Assembly: GCF_023100725.1 (NCBI RefSeq)
Contig: NZ_CP095501.1
Coordinates: 2,790,001 to 2,854,000 of the forward strand
DNA from: Arthrobacter antioxidans
Lineage (GTDB): Bacteria; Actinomycetota; Actinomycetes; Actinomycetales; Micrococcaceae
Length of the DNA stretch: 64,000 bases
Direction: 5' to 3'
A model generated the notes under the pieces. The model was not told the origin of the DNA. It worked only from the letters and a program-made list of their open reading frames with translations, and did no database searches. The translations under genes and the position numbers were made by a program. Positions 33,878-43,182 of the stretch are shown here, piece by piece. Within the stretch, counting starts at the first letter, position 1, and each line of letters begins with the position of its first letter.

Positions 33878-33907
33878 TCCCCGGCGGTTCCCGCCACAGT
33901 GACCACG

Positions 33908-33939
33908 AAGCGCCGCGTCCCGGAAGGGGCGCGGCGCTT
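33908..33939 (+). terminator. Terminator after the GH42 importer operon
   Basis: AAGCGCCGCG (33908-33917) pairs perfectly with 33930-33939 around a 12-base loop, 30 bp after the binding-protein stop. Confidence 0.75.
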
Positions 33940-33982
33940 CGCGCATCCCGCGCCGCCCCTCGCGCTGGAATAGGCTGGCTGG

Positions 33983-35881
33983 ATGGATTCCGCGCACACC
34001 CTGCCCCAGGACCGCATCCGGGCAGAGCTCCGCTCGGCCCGCCGTCCCACGACGTCGGACGCCGACTGGCAGTCCTTCCAGACCCGCTTCGACACGGAGT
34101 TCCCCCGCCTGCAGGCGCTGTTCCACCGCATCTACGGTCCCGGGGCGGACGGCGAACTCCTGCAGGTGGCGCTCGACGCCGCAACCTCCTGGCAGGACCG
34201 GCCGGCCGACCTCAAGGCCCTCGATGCCTCCCGTGCCATGGCCCCGGACTGGTTCCAGTCGCACCGGATGCTCGGCGGTGTCTGCTACGTGGACCTCTAT
34301 GCCGGGGACCTCGCCGGCCTCCGCGCGCGGATCCCCTACTTCCGAGAACTCGGCCTCACGTACCTGCATCTCATGCCCCTGTTCCGGGCTCCCGAGGAGA
34401 ACTCCGACGGCGGGTACGCGGTCTCGAGCTACCGCGACGTGGACCCGGGCCTCGGCACCATGGACGACCTCGCCGACCTCGCCCGGGAGTTGCGCGAGGA
34501 CGGGATAGCCCTCGTGGTCGACTTCATCTTCAACCACACCTCGAACGAGCACGAGTGGGCGCGCAAGGCCGTCGCCGGCGATCCTGAGTACGCGGACTTC
34601 TACCTCATCTACCCCGACCGGCAGATGCCGGACGCCTATGAGCGGACCGTCCGGGAGATCTTCCCCGACGACCACCCGGGCTCGTTCGTGCAGCTCGAGG
34701 ACGGCCGCTGGGTGTGGACCACCTTCCACTCCTTCCAGTGGGACCTCAACTACCGCAACCCGAAGGTCTTCCGGGCCATGGCCGGCGAGATGCTCTACCT
34801 CGCCAACCAGGGGGTGGACATCATCCGGATGGACGCCGTCGCCTTCATCTGGAAGCAGCTCGGCACCGCCTGCGAGAGCCTGCCCGAGGCGCACCTGCTG
34901 CTGCAGGCCTTCAACGCGGTGTGCCGCCTCGCGGCCCCCTCGTTGCTGTTCAAGTCGGAGGCGATCGTGCACCCGGACGAGGTGGTGCAGTACATCGACC
35001 GCGGCGAATGCCAGCTCAGCTACAACCCGCTGCAGATGGCGCTCATCTGGAACTCACTGGCCACGCGGGAGGTCTCGCTGCTCGCCCAGGCCCTCGAACG
35101 CCGACACGACATCCCGGAGGGCACGGCCTGGGTCAACTACGTGCGCAGCCACGACGACATCGGCTGGACGTTCTCCGACGAGGACGCCGCGGAGCTCGGC
35201 ATCGACGGCCACGACCACCGCCGGTTCCTCAACGCCTTCTACGTCGACCGCTTCCCCGGCAGCTTCGCACGCGGCGTGCCCTTCCAGGACAACCCCCGCA
35301 CCGGGGACTGCAGGATCTCCGGCACCACGGCGTCCCTCGCCGGGCTGGAGGCGCACGACGACGCCGCCGTGGCGCGGGTCCTCCTCGCCCATTCGATCGT
35401 CCTCAGCACCGGCGGCATCCCGCTGCTCTATCTCGGTGACGAGGTGGGCCAGCTCAACGACTACTCCTACCTCGACGATCCGGCGAAGGCCGAGGACAGC
35501 CGCTGGGTGGGCCGCCCCGCCTACCCGGCGGACCGCTACGCCGCACGGACGGACCCGACGACGGACGCCGGCGCGGTCTTCGCCGGACTGCAGCGGCTGC
35601 TCACGGTGCGTCGGCAGGCACCGGAGTTCTCGGGCGGCCGGCTCGTGCCGTTCCACACGGACAACCCGCATGTCCTCGGCTACCAGCGGCCCGGCCTGCT
35701 CGACGGCGAGGAGTCCACCGTCGTCGTGTTCGCGAACTTCGCGGAGACCCCGCAGGACATCAGCGCACTGACGCTCTCGGGCCTGCCGGCTGGCGCCCTG
35801 GAACTGATCAGCGCCCGATCCGAGCTCCTGCAGGCGGGCATCACCCTCGAGCCGCTCGGGATCCGGTGGTACCGGCTCTAG
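33983..35881 (+). CDS. Amylosucrase (GH13 subfamily 4)
   Basis: This 632-aa enzyme is close to the ~636 aa of Neisseria amylosucrase, which transfers glucose from sucrose to build alpha-1,4-glucan and releases fructose. The N-terminal helical domain ([28 protein letters not shown]) is characteristic. The catalytic residues are Asp in [12 protein letters not shown] (~282), Glu in [13 protein letters not shown] (~325) and Asp in [11 protein letters not shown] (~390). The [20 protein letters not shown] active-site entrance also matches. No signal peptide means it is intracellular. It follows the galactoside operon terminator and has its own promoter. Sucrose hydrolase is the alternative activity. 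Confidence 0.93.
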   Translation: MDSAHTLPQDRIRAELRSARRPTTSDADWQSFQTRFDTEFPRLQALFHRIYGPGADGELLQVALDAATSWQDRPADLKALDASRAMAPDWFQSHRMLGGVCYVDLYAGDLAGLRARIPYFRELGLTYLHLMPLFRAPEENSDGGYAVSSYRDVDPGLGTMDDLADLARELREDGIALVVDFIFNHTSNEHEWARKAVAGDPEYADFYLIYPDRQMPDAYERTVREIFPDDHPGSFVQLEDGRWVWTTFHSFQWDLNYRNPKVFRAMAGEMLYLANQGVDIIRMDAVAFIWKQLGTACESLPEAHLLLQAFNAVCRLAAPSLLFKSEAIVHPDEVVQYIDRGECQLSYNPLQMALIWNSLATREVSLLAQALERRHDIPEGTAWVNYVRSHDDIGWTFSDEDAAELGIDGHDHRRFLNAFYVDRFPGSFARGVPFQDNPRTGDCRISGTTASLAGLEAHDDAAVARVLLAHSIVLSTGGIPLLYLGDEVGQLNDYSYLDDPAKAEDSRWVGRPAYPADRYAARTDPTTDAGAVFAGLQRLLTVRRQAPEFSGGRLVPFHTDNPHVLGYQRPGLLDGEESTVVVFANFAETPQDISALTLSGLPAGALELISARSELLQAGITLEPLGIRWYRL

Positions 35882-35903
35882 CCTCTGCGCTCCCCGCCGG
35901 TCC

Positions 35904-36722
35904 TCAGGCCTGCCGGCGCGAGAACTCCCCCGCCGCCCGGACCTGCTCCGGGGTGGGCCGGATCCCCGTGTAGAGCACGAACTGCTCCTCGGCCTGCAGC
36001 GCGACGACCTCCGCCCCCGTGATGACCGGCCGGCCCGCCGCGCGGGCGGCGAGGATCAGCGGCGTCTCCGAGGGAGAGGCGACGACGTCGAACACCACCT
36101 GCGCGGCGTCGATCGCCGCCTGCGGGAAGGCGAGGGCGTCGGCGTCGGGGCCGGTCATGCCCAGCGGGGTCACGTTGAGGAGCAGATCCGCCGTCGACTC
36201 CCCCACCTCCGGCTGCCAGCCGAAGCCGTACAGGTCCGCGAGCGCCCGGCCTGTGCGCTCGTTGCGGGCGACGACGGTGACCTGCGTGAAGCCGGAGTCC
36301 CTCAGCGCGGCGACGACGGCCTTCGCCATGCCGCCGGATCCCCGCACGAGGACCGAGTGCGTCACCGGCACGGCGTGCTCGCGCAGGAGCCGCTCGATCG
36401 CGAGGTAGTCCGTGTTGTAGGCGGTGAGGACGCCGTCGTCGTTCACGATGGTGTTGACGGAGTCGATGGCCTGCGCGGACGGGTCGAGGTGGTCCACGAG
36501 GGCTATGACATCCTCCTTGAACGGCATCGAGACGGCGCACCCGCGGATGCCGAGGCCGCGCAGGCCGGCGATGGCCGACGGCAGGTCCGTGGTGGTGAAC
36601 GCCTTGTAGATGTAGTTCAGCCCCAGCTCCTCGTAGAGGTAGTTGTGGAAGCGCGTGCCGATGTTGCTGGGCCGCGCGGCCAGGGAGATGCAGAGCGTCA
36701 TGTCTTTGTTCAGGATGGGCAC
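35904..36722 (-). CDS. Shikimate dehydrogenase-like NAD(P) oxidoreductase
   Basis: This 272-aa AroE-superfamily enzyme shows the N-terminal substrate site (CISLAARPSNIGTRFHNYLY) and GLGIRGCAVSMPFKEDVIAL with the catalytic Lys. It also has AIDSVNTIVNDDGVLTAYNT D and the dinucleotide loop VLVRGSGGMAKAVVAALRDS G. The G-x-G-G-M loop in place of GAGGA, and CISLAARP in place of the usual IGxPxxHSxSP start, point to a paralogue of the biosynthetic enzyme, possibly a quinate/shikimate-type catabolic dehydrogenase. It is convergent with the amylosucrase. Confidence 0.88.
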   Translation of the reverse strand: MPILNKDMTLCISLAARPSNIGTRFHNYLYEELGLNYIYKAFTTTDLPSAIAGLRGLGIRGCAVSMPFKEDVIALVDHLDPSAQAIDSVNTIVNDDGVLTAYNTDYLAIERLLREHAVPVTHSVLVRGSGGMAKAVVAALRDSGFTQVTVVARNERTGRALADLYGFGWQPEVGESTADLLLNVTPLGMTGPDADALAFPQAAIDAAQVVFDVVASPSETPLILAARAAGRPVITGAEVVALQAEEQFVLYTGIRPTPEQVRAAGEFSRRQA

Positions 36723-36879
36723 CTCCCCATCATCCCAGCAGCACCCCGTCCGCGGGCCCCGAACCGCCGCCCTCCGACCACCGGCAAGGCACTAATATTG
36801 GGACGAGTCCCTCCCGCGACGGCGCGTTGCCGAGGCACCATGTCACCCTCCTCGTCCGCACCGCCCCAGGAGCAAGCCC

Positions 36880-38019
36880 TTGAAGATCGACTTCGCGCAG
36901 TCCGCCCAGTCCACACTCGGCGTCGAGTGGGAGCTGGCCCTCGTGGACCGCTACAACGGGGAACTCGTCTCCGTGGCGGGTGAGGTACTGCGGGGGGTCA
37001 GCACGAACCACCCCGAGCTGCAGGACGACGACGAGCACCCGCACATCAAGCAGGAGCTGCTCCTCAACACGGTGGAGCTCGTGACGGGCATCTGCACCTC
37101 GGTCGGTGAGGCCAAGGCGGATCTGGCCCGCTCCCTCTCCGCCGTCCGCGAGGTCACCGATCCCATGGGTGTGGAACTGTTCTGCGCGGGCTCGCACCCC
37201 TTCAGCGCCCCGAAGGCCCAGCAGGTCACGGACCGGGAGCGGTACGCGAAGCTGATCGACCGCACGCAGTGGTGGGGCCGGCAGATGGTCATCTACGGGG
37301 TGCACGTGCATGTGGGGCTCGATTCGCGCGACAAGGCGCTGCCGGTGGTGGACGGCCTGACGAACTACTTCCCGCACTTCCAGGCGCTCTCGGCGTCGTC
37401 ACCGTTCTGGGGCGGCGAGGACACCGGGTACGCCTCCCAGCGGTCCCTCATGTTCCAGCAGCTGCCCACCGCGGGCCTGCCGTTCCACTTCGACGACTGG
37501 GCGGCCTACGAGTCCTACGTCCAGGACATGTTCACCACCGGGGTGATCGACTCCGTCAGCGAGATCCGGTGGGACATCCGGCCGGTCGGGAACCTCGGCA
37601 CGGTGGAGATGCGCGTGTGCGACGGCCTCTCGACCCTGCAGGACGTCGGTGCGGTCGCCGCCCTCACCCAGTGCCTGGTGCAGGAGTTCTCCGAGACCCT
37701 CGACGCCGGCGGGAGCATCCCCACCATGCCGCCGTGGCATATCCAGGAGAACAAGTGGCGGGCGGCCCGCTACGGCCTCGACGCGATCATCATCCTCGAC
37801 GCCGCGGGCAACGAGCGGCTCGTCACCGAGCACCTCGTCGACGTCCTGAACCGCCTCGAGCCGATCGCGGCGAAGCTCGGGTGCAGCAGCGAACTCGCGG
37901 ACGTGGAGGTGATCCTCCAGCGCGGTGCCGGGTACCAGCGCCAGCGCAGGGTGGCGGCGGAGAACGACGGCGACCTCCGCGCCGTCGTCCTCGACATGGT
38001 GCAGCAGCTGCGCGAGTAG
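36880..38019 (+). CDS. Carboxylate-amine ligase, YbdK/GCS2 family
   Basis: This 379-aa ATP-grasp-like glutamate-cysteine ligase type 2 homologue starts at TTG 36880. Conserved features are QSTLGVEWELALVDRYNGEL, PHIKQELLLNTVELVTGICT, MVIYGVHVHVGLDSRDKALP and GTVEMRVCDGLSTLQDVGAV. Members make gamma-glutamyl or other carboxylate-amine bonds. In mycothiol-using actinobacteria the physiological product is uncertain. It is divergent from the shikimate dehydrogenase-like gene, and its end lies next to the resolvase remnant. Confidence 0.9.
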   Translation: MKIDFAQSAQSTLGVEWELALVDRYNGELVSVAGEVLRGVSTNHPELQDDDEHPHIKQELLLNTVELVTGICTSVGEAKADLARSLSAVREVTDPMGVELFCAGSHPFSAPKAQQVTDRERYAKLIDRTQWWGRQMVIYGVHVHVGLDSRDKALPVVDGLTNYFPHFQALSASSPFWGGEDTGYASQRSLMFQQLPTAGLPFHFDDWAAYESYVQDMFTTGVIDSVSEIRWDIRPVGNLGTVEMRVCDGLSTLQDVGAVAALTQCLVQEFSETLDAGGSIPTMPPWHIQENKWRAARYGLDAIIILDAAGNERLVTEHLVDVLNRLEPIAAKLGCSSELADVEVILQRGAGYQRQRRVAAENDGDLRAVVLDMVQQLRE

Positions 38020-38044
38020 CGAGGGAACGACGCCGGTATCACCC

Positions 38045-38625
38045 GGTCGGCGCACCGTATCGGGCGGCCCTCCATCGAAGGGGTTTCAGGCCTCGAGACG
38101 ATGGCGTGGCGCTGCACGTCGCGATGGACCGTCGTACGGGAGACGCCGAAAAGTCCGGCGAGCTCGGTATGGTCGCCCTTGTAGAGCAGCTCGTGCAGGT
38201 GCCGACGCTGTGCGACAGCAAGCCTGGTCGGCTTTCCGCGCACTGTCCCTTCGCTTTCGCTACGGCCATGCCCTCTTTGGTCCTCCTGCGGATGAGGTCT
38301 GATACGAACTCGACGACTATTCCGAGGACGTTCAGCAGCAGCCGTCCGATGGGGTCGGTCGGGTTGTGGACGCTGGCACCGAGACTCACGGCCATTCCCT
38401 TGCGTGAGTTCGTCAGCGATGTCACGCGCGTCCGTCAGTGATCGTGCCCAGACGATCGAGCTTCGTGACGACGCGCGTATCACCGGCCCTGACCGCTGCC
38501 ATCGCTTCACGAAGTTCAGGGCCCAGCTCGTCATACGAAAGACCGGCTCGCGCGCACCGAATAAAGGACGTCTCGTCGCCTTGCCCGTAAACCAATTCGT
38601 CAATCTCAAGACCGGCAGCCGTTAT
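38045..38625 (-). pseudogene. Serine resolvase destroyed by multiple frameshifts
   Basis: Pieces in different minus-strand frames line up in order as one resolvase: ELREAMAAVRAGDTRVVTKL DRLG, then SLTDARDIADELT. Next come LGASVHNPTDPIGRLLLNVL, DLIRRRTKEGMAVAKAKG, and finally GKPTRLAVAQRRHLHELLYK, ELAGLFGVSRTTVHRDVQRH (the helix-turn-helix). At least three frame changes are needed and the catalytic YGRVST start is missing where the RelA/SpoT gene begins. It is a dead recombinase, probably linked to arrival of the adjacent low-GC island. Confidence 0.85.
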
Positions 38626-38634
38626 GGTGGTGGG

Positions 38635-39690
38635 ATGGAGAAAGTCATACCTGGATACTCGCGGAGCGCCGTCGAGCGTGCCAGTAAGCAAATCCGAAAA
38701 GGCATAGGTTCCGCCGTGGAGCTAGAGAACGCTCGTGCTGTCCTTAGTGAGTTCCGTAGCGCTCATGCTTTTCCGCTGAATGCGGTCACAGTCACGGTTC
38801 GACAGAAGGCCTTGACCATCAATGGCCACGCTGTCATTGCTCAACGACTCAAGCGGCTGCCCACGATCCTCGACAAGCTTAAGCGCCATCCCAGGATGAA
38901 CGTTGTCACGATGCAAGACCTCGGAGGATGTCGCGTCATTTTTCCCAGCCTCGCGGAGGTTGACCAGCTTGTCCGAGAACTTCGTAACGCTCCTCGAGCG
39001 CGAAACCGGATTGTACGTGTTTATGACTATCTCCGCCACGATGAGGAAAATGATCGCTCGGGGCCTAAGCCTTCCGGCTACCGGGGCATGCACCTCACAT
39101 ATGAGTACCGTGCTTCGAAAAAGGAGTACGAAGGGCTTCGTATCGAACTTCAGGTCCGGACGCAATTTCAGCACGCTTGGGCGACTGCGGTAGAGACAAT
39201 GGATCTCTTCTCCGGAAGCGAGTTGAAGTATTCCAAGGGCGACCTGAGAGTTATCCGCTTTTTCGTTGTCGTGAGCTCGCTGATGGCTGCAGAAGAACAC
39301 GTTGCGCCCGTACCTGGCGCCGAGGGCTCAACCCGGGAACTGACTAGTGAGATGCGGCAGCTCGAAGATGAGCTTGGAATCGTCAGCCGACTCCGAGGCT
39401 ACGCGGCGATCGTAAGCAACCATGCTACGAGTGACCGGAGGAATGCACTCACGCTTGAACTGCGACGTTCCGCCGGAAATCTCACGGTAACGGTGCATGA
39501 ACGTATGGCTGACGCTGAAGCCCGCCTGGCAGATCTTGAGTCGCTGGATGATGACGATCTAGACGTTGTTCTCGTTAATATCGCTCGTATCAGCCAACTG
39601 CAAGCGGCGTACCCGAATTATTATGCGGATACATCCATCTTCACTGAGTTCGTGACTGAGCGCCTGAAGGCCTCGGGCCGGACTTCGTAG
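38635..39690 (+). CDS. RelA/SpoT-domain (alarmone synthetase-like) protein, possible toxSAS
   Basis: This 351-aa protein has a synthetase-only RelA/SpoT nucleotidyltransferase domain in residues ~60-200 and no hydrolase, TGS or ACT domains. Visible motifs are QRLKRLPTILDKLKR (ATP site), MQDLGGCRVIF (catalytic Asp), PKPSGYRGMHLTYEY (G-loop) and LRIELQVRTQFQHAWATAVE (catalytic Glu). The remaining ~150 C-terminal residues are helical and not recognised. Such stand-alone enzymes either make (p)ppGpp or, as toxSAS, pyrophosphorylate tRNA or make ppApp as toxins. Its base composition is clearly lower in GC than its neighbours. It starts ATG 38635 at the edge of a resolvase remnant, and an unrecognised ORF follows 8 bp downstream. 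Confidence 0.85.
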   Translation: MEKVIPGYSRSAVERASKQIRKGIGSAVELENARAVLSEFRSAHAFPLNAVTVTVRQKALTINGHAVIAQRLKRLPTILDKLKRHPRMNVVTMQDLGGCRVIFPSLAEVDQLVRELRNAPRARNRIVRVYDYLRHDEENDRSGPKPSGYRGMHLTYEYRASKKEYEGLRIELQVRTQFQHAWATAVETMDLFSGSELKYSKGDLRVIRFFVVVSSLMAAEEHVAPVPGAEGSTRELTSEMRQLEDELGIVSRLRGYAAIVSNHATSDRRNALTLELRRSAGNLTVTVHERMADAEARLADLESLDDDDLDVVLVNIARISQLQAAYPNYYADTSIFTEFVTERLKASGRTS

Positions 39691-39698
39691 GCAGGTAG

Positions 39699-40121
39699 AT
39701 GGATCGCCATCGAGGAACTTATTGTTCGGTCCACGCAACTCCGAGTTGCTCGATTCGGATAGGGCTTGCATCAGTGGATCCCACCGATGGGCAGTGCACG
39801 CAGACCACAACCAATCGAGTCCAGCCCCGCCCGGGGCGCTTTCACCTCTGGCTGGCTGATGACAGGGCCCCCTTACGGGTATCCATCAGCGGGCAGCGCC
39901 GCGAGGCTGTCGCTAGTGTTTTAGCTACCAGTACGGCATCCGTGCACGTCATAATTGAGACCACCGGACGACTCATCCTTCGTAGTGCCGCAACAGGTGC
40001 CGTCGTGGAGCTAATTGCTGGAACAGGCATGTTCGTCATCACGTATGCTCAAGCAGCTCTGGACTCTGCACGATTCGCTGGTTGGAGCGTGAATCCTAGG
40101 CAATCGGTAACCTTTGCCTAG
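39699..40121 (+). CDS. Unrecognised ORF downstream of the RelA/SpoT gene
   Basis: ATG 39699 opens 140 codons, 8 bp after the RelA/SpoT stop, so the two would share a transcript. The C-terminal two thirds are the more protein-like: FHLWLADDRAPLRVSISGQR, VHVIIETTGRLILRSAATGA, VVELIAGTGMFVITYAQAAL. This suggests a small beta-rich domain. Codon use resembles the upstream low-GC gene more than the host genes. Position suggests an antitoxin or partner, but nothing in the sequence proves it. Confidence 0.5.
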   Translation: MDRHRGTYCSVHATPSCSIRIGLASVDPTDGQCTQTTTNRVQPRPGRFHLWLADDRAPLRVSISGQRREAVASVLATSTASVHVIIETTGRLILRSAATGAVVELIAGTGMFVITYAQAALDSARFAGWSVNPRQSVTFA

Positions 40122-40546
40122 GGGGCGTAATCCTTGGGACCGGGTTGGGTTTGGCCGGCGGCTTCGGCGCCCTGCTTTTGTTACGCGTGCGCCCAGCAGT
40201 CACAGAGCCGGACAAGACGCACTGAGCAAGTACTGGGGGCTAAGTGCAGGCGCAGCCATTGCAGCATGCACTGTCCTAGCCCTCAACGGTCTTGGCACGG
40301 CTCTGTGGGTGTCGAGCTAGGTGGGTGATGGGCTCAGCTCGGTATCGGCAGTCACTGCTGCTTGCCAACCAAGACGCCTCCTCCGACCAACTCCAAGCCA
40401 GACCGTTGGAGGATTCGCCTTCGGACCGGCCGCGCCGTCATAGGACATCAGCGACACCGAACGGTCACAGTCAGGACGGTCGCTCACCGTGCAGATCATG
40501 GTGAAGTGTTCATCATGTTGTTCGTGATCCGGGAGAAGGAGTTGTC
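40122..40546. other. Gene-poor stretch with short hydrophobic frames
   Basis: No ORF is convincing. One frame just after 40122 reads LGGVILGTGLGLAGGFGALL LLRVRP before a stop, like the start of a TadB-type secretion protein. Another (to 40320) contains AGAAIAACTVLALNGLG. These may be gene debris at the right edge of the low-GC island. Confidence 0.35.
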
Positions 40547-41443
40547 GTGCGGATACTCGTTGTAGGGGCCGGAGCCACAGGAGGTGCCTTCGGGACCCTG
40601 CTGCAGGAAGCAGGGCGAGACGTCACCTTTCTCGTCCGTGAACGCAAAGCAGAAGCCTTGCGCCGCGACGGCTTACGATTCGTAACCCCCGATGCCGACC
40701 GAACTCACCCGGTGCAGGTCATCACGACCACCGACACGGCGCCCGCCTTCGATCTCGTGCTCATCACGGTCAAGGCAACAGCCTTCTCCTCCGCAGTCAT
40801 CGACGTCCACCCGTTCATCGACGCGCACGCGCGCATCCTCCCGGTCCTCAACGGCATGGCGCACATCGACCAGCTCCAGGCGGCGTACCCGGGACAGGTA
40901 CTGGGCGGTCTGGCCCGCATCGTGGCGACCCTCGACGGTGACGTCGTCCACCAGAAGACGTCCATGAGTTCTCTGATGGTGGGCTCCCTGACAGACGCTC
41001 CGGTCGCGGACGATGCCCGGGACGCCCTTGACGTCCCGGGCATCGACTTCTCGGTCGCCGATGACGTGGTGGGCGCGCTGTGGGACAAATGGGCGTTCAT
41101 CGCCGCTGCCAGCGTCATCAACTGCCTGTTCCACGCTCCCGTGGGCCGCATCCTTGACGCCGGCGGCGAAGGCGCAATACGCGCGGCAATCGACGAACTC
41201 GAGGCCGTCGCCGCCCGGTCAGGACACCCCGTGTCGGGTCCGGCGCACCATCAAGCAGTGGCGCTCCTGACCGAACCCGGGTCGTCCTTCACCACATCGC
41301 TGTACCGGGACCTCACCGCAGGACTGCCATCAGAGGTCGACCACATCCTCGGTGACTACGCACTTCGGGCCACGGCGTTGCAGCAACCCACTCCGCTCCT
41401 CGACCTGACACTCATCGCGATCAGAGCAAACCTCCCGGACTGA
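40547..41443 (+). CDS. Ketopantoate reductase (PanE/ApbA) family dehydrogenase
   Basis: This 298-aa NADPH-dependent enzyme has the N-terminal Rossmann motif RILVVGAGATGGAFGTLLQE and the conserved catalytic Lys region VLITVKATAFSSAV. NGMAHIDQL follows, with the C-terminal helical domain VGALWDKWAFIAAASVINCL. Family members reduce 2-ketopantoate, but many paralogues act on other ketoacids. GTG at 40547 follows GGAGAAGGAG, a strong ribosome-binding site. It is followed by the aminotransferase-like gene on the same strand. Confidence 0.9.
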   Translation: MRILVVGAGATGGAFGTLLQEAGRDVTFLVRERKAEALRRDGLRFVTPDADRTHPVQVITTTDTAPAFDLVLITVKATAFSSAVIDVHPFIDAHARILPVLNGMAHIDQLQAAYPGQVLGGLARIVATLDGDVVHQKTSMSSLMVGSLTDAPVADDARDALDVPGIDFSVADDVVGALWDKWAFIAAASVINCLFHAPVGRILDAGGEGAIRAAIDELEAVAARSGHPVSGPAHHQAVALLTEPGSSFTTSLYRDLTAGLPSEVDHILGDYALRATALQQPTPLLDLTLIAIRANLPD

Positions 41444-41504
41444 TCCACGACGGCTCTCGCCCGCACGTCTTTCCGTATCGACCCTCACCTGAGAAGGTAA
41501 CGAC

Positions 41505-42713
41505 ATGACCTTGGACATCGCGGCCTTCCGCGCGCACTTCCCCGCCCTGCTCACCGGCACCGCGTATTTCGACGGCCCCGGCGGAACGCAAACCCCCACC
41601 GTCGTGGGAACCGCGATAGCCGATGCCATCACCGGGCCGCTGTCCAACCGCGGCTTCGGTATGGGCTCGGAGAGCAACGCCGAATCGGCGGTCGGCCGAT
41701 TCCGGGCGGCGATGGCCGACCTGCTGGGGGCGCATCCTCGCGGTGTCGTCTATGGCCGAAGCGCAACGCAGCTCGCCTATGACTTCTCCCGCCACCTCGC
41801 CAAGACCTGGCAGCCGGGTGACGAGGTCGTAGTGTCACGCCTGGATCATGACTCCAATATCCGCCCCTGGCTGCAAGCAGCCGCCGCGGTCGGCGCCACT
41901 GTGCGCTGGATCGATTTCGACCCGGACACCACGGAGATCGACGAAGCGTCCGTCGCAGCCGCGATCACCGAGCGCACGAAGCTGGTAGCGATCACCGCCG
42001 CGTCGAACCTGCTCGGCACCAAACCGCCGGTGCGCCGCATTGCCGATGCCGCTCACACGGTCGGCGCACTGGTCTACGTGGACGGGGTGCACTACACCGC
42101 TCACGCGGCGGTCGATGTGAAGGCGTTGGGATCAGACTTCTTCGCCTGTTCGCCCTACAAATTCCTCGGGCCTCATTGCGGTGTTCTCGTGGCCGACCCG
42201 GATCTACTGGAGTCACTGCAGCCGGACAAGCTGCTGCCGTCCACGAACGAGGTTCCTGAGCGGTTCGAGTTCGGTACCCTCCCGTACGAGATCATGGCCG
42301 GAGCCACGGTGGCCGTGGATTTCCTCGCAGCGATCGCGCCCGGCGCCGCAACCAGCCGCCGTGCGCGCCTTCTCGCATCCACTCACGTGGTCGATGAGTA
42401 CGAGCTCGCGTTGCGCTCCCGCATCGAGGCAGGGCTGGCCGGACTGGGTGACGCCGTCACACTGCACTCGAAAGCCCAGGATCGGACACCGACACTGCTG
42501 GTGACGTTCCCGGGCCGGTCCTCCGCGAATGCCTACCGGTTCCTTGCGGAACGGAACATCCTCGCGCCGGCAGGTTCTTTCTACGCGTACGAGGCCTTCC
42601 GTCGCCTCGATCTCGAGGACAGCGCCGCCCTGCGGATCGGCTTGGCGCCGTACAACAACGACGACGACGTCGACCGCCTACTGGCCGCGCTCGGCGAGTT
42701 CGTTGCTTCGTAG
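41505..42713 (+). CDS. Class V aminotransferase / cysteine desulfurase-like enzyme
   Basis: This 402-aa PLP enzyme starts MTLDIAAFRAHFPAL, with YFDGPGGTQTP near the N-terminus. The PLP-binding Asp/His are in ALVYVDGVHYTAHAAVD, and the Schiff-base Lys is in FACSPYKFLGPHCGVLV. The C-terminal domain is APAGSFYAYEAFRRLDL. This is the SufS-like group often labelled cysteine desulfurase-like; a flexible-loop Cys needed for sulfur transfer is not obvious, so another PLP reaction is likely. It lies 61 bp after the PanE-like gene. Confidence 0.88.
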   Translation: MTLDIAAFRAHFPALLTGTAYFDGPGGTQTPTVVGTAIADAITGPLSNRGFGMGSESNAESAVGRFRAAMADLLGAHPRGVVYGRSATQLAYDFSRHLAKTWQPGDEVVVSRLDHDSNIRPWLQAAAAVGATVRWIDFDPDTTEIDEASVAAAITERTKLVAITAASNLLGTKPPVRRIADAAHTVGALVYVDGVHYTAHAAVDVKALGSDFFACSPYKFLGPHCGVLVADPDLLESLQPDKLLPSTNEVPERFEFGTLPYEIMAGATVAVDFLAAIAPGAATSRRARLLASTHVVDEYELALRSRIEAGLAGLGDAVTLHSKAQDRTPTLLVTFPGRSSANAYRFLAERNILAPAGSFYAYEAFRRLDLEDSAALRIGLAPYNNDDDVDRLLAALGEFVAS

Positions 42714-42754
42714 CGCGGGGTGGGCAGGATCCGTGAACGCGGCGTCGCCATGCA

Positions 42755-43162
42755 TCAGTCGCGGACGGCAGCTACCGCTTCAATCTCCACGAGCTGGTGC
42801 TCGTACCCGAGAACTGTCACCCCGAGCAGCGTGCTTGGCACGTCGTGTCCGCCGAACCTGTCACGTACAACACCCCATACCCTCACAAGGTCGGCGCGGT
42901 CGGTGGATGCCACGAGGACGCGTGTAGTGATCACGTCCTCGAGAGTCGCACCGGCGTCGCCCAGCGCCACCAGCATGTTGTCGATGCACTTCGCCGCCTG
43001 CACCGCATAGTTACCCTCGCCCACCGTGACACCGGCTTCATCGAGGGGACACGATCCTGCGAGGAACACCAGCCGCGCGTCAGACGGTGCTGTAGCCGCG
43101 TAGGCGTACTGCACCATGTCCGAAAGGGCGGTCGAGCGGATCAGGGTCACAGCGGAAGCCAT
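42755..43162 (-). CDS. RidA (YjgF/YER057c/UK114) family protein
   Basis: This 135-aa protein has the RidA fold: SDMVQYAYAATAPSDARLVF LAGSCPLDEAG, NYAVQAAKCIDNMLVALGDA, GATLEDVITTRVLVAS and VLGYEHQLVEIEAVAAV. RidA proteins hydrolyse reactive enamine/imine intermediates released by PLP enzymes, which fits the convergent class V PLP enzyme 42 bp away. The Arg that binds the carboxylate is in TTRVLVAS. The longer frame to 43477 was rejected. Confidence 0.9.
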   Translation of the reverse strand: MASAVTLIRSTALSDMVQYAYAATAPSDARLVFLAGSCPLDEAGVTVGEGNYAVQAAKCIDNMLVALGDAGATLEDVITTRVLVASTDRADLVRVWGVVRDRFGGHDVPSTLLGVTVLGYEHQLVEIEAVAAVRD

Positions 43163-43182
43163 CGAGCCTTGCTTTCTCTCGT

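Noticed and set aside
32612..34972. 786-codon minus-strand ORF
   Set aside because: Antisense to the binding-protein and amylosucrase genes. The repetitive Val/Gly/Arg-rich translation is a codon-bias artefact.
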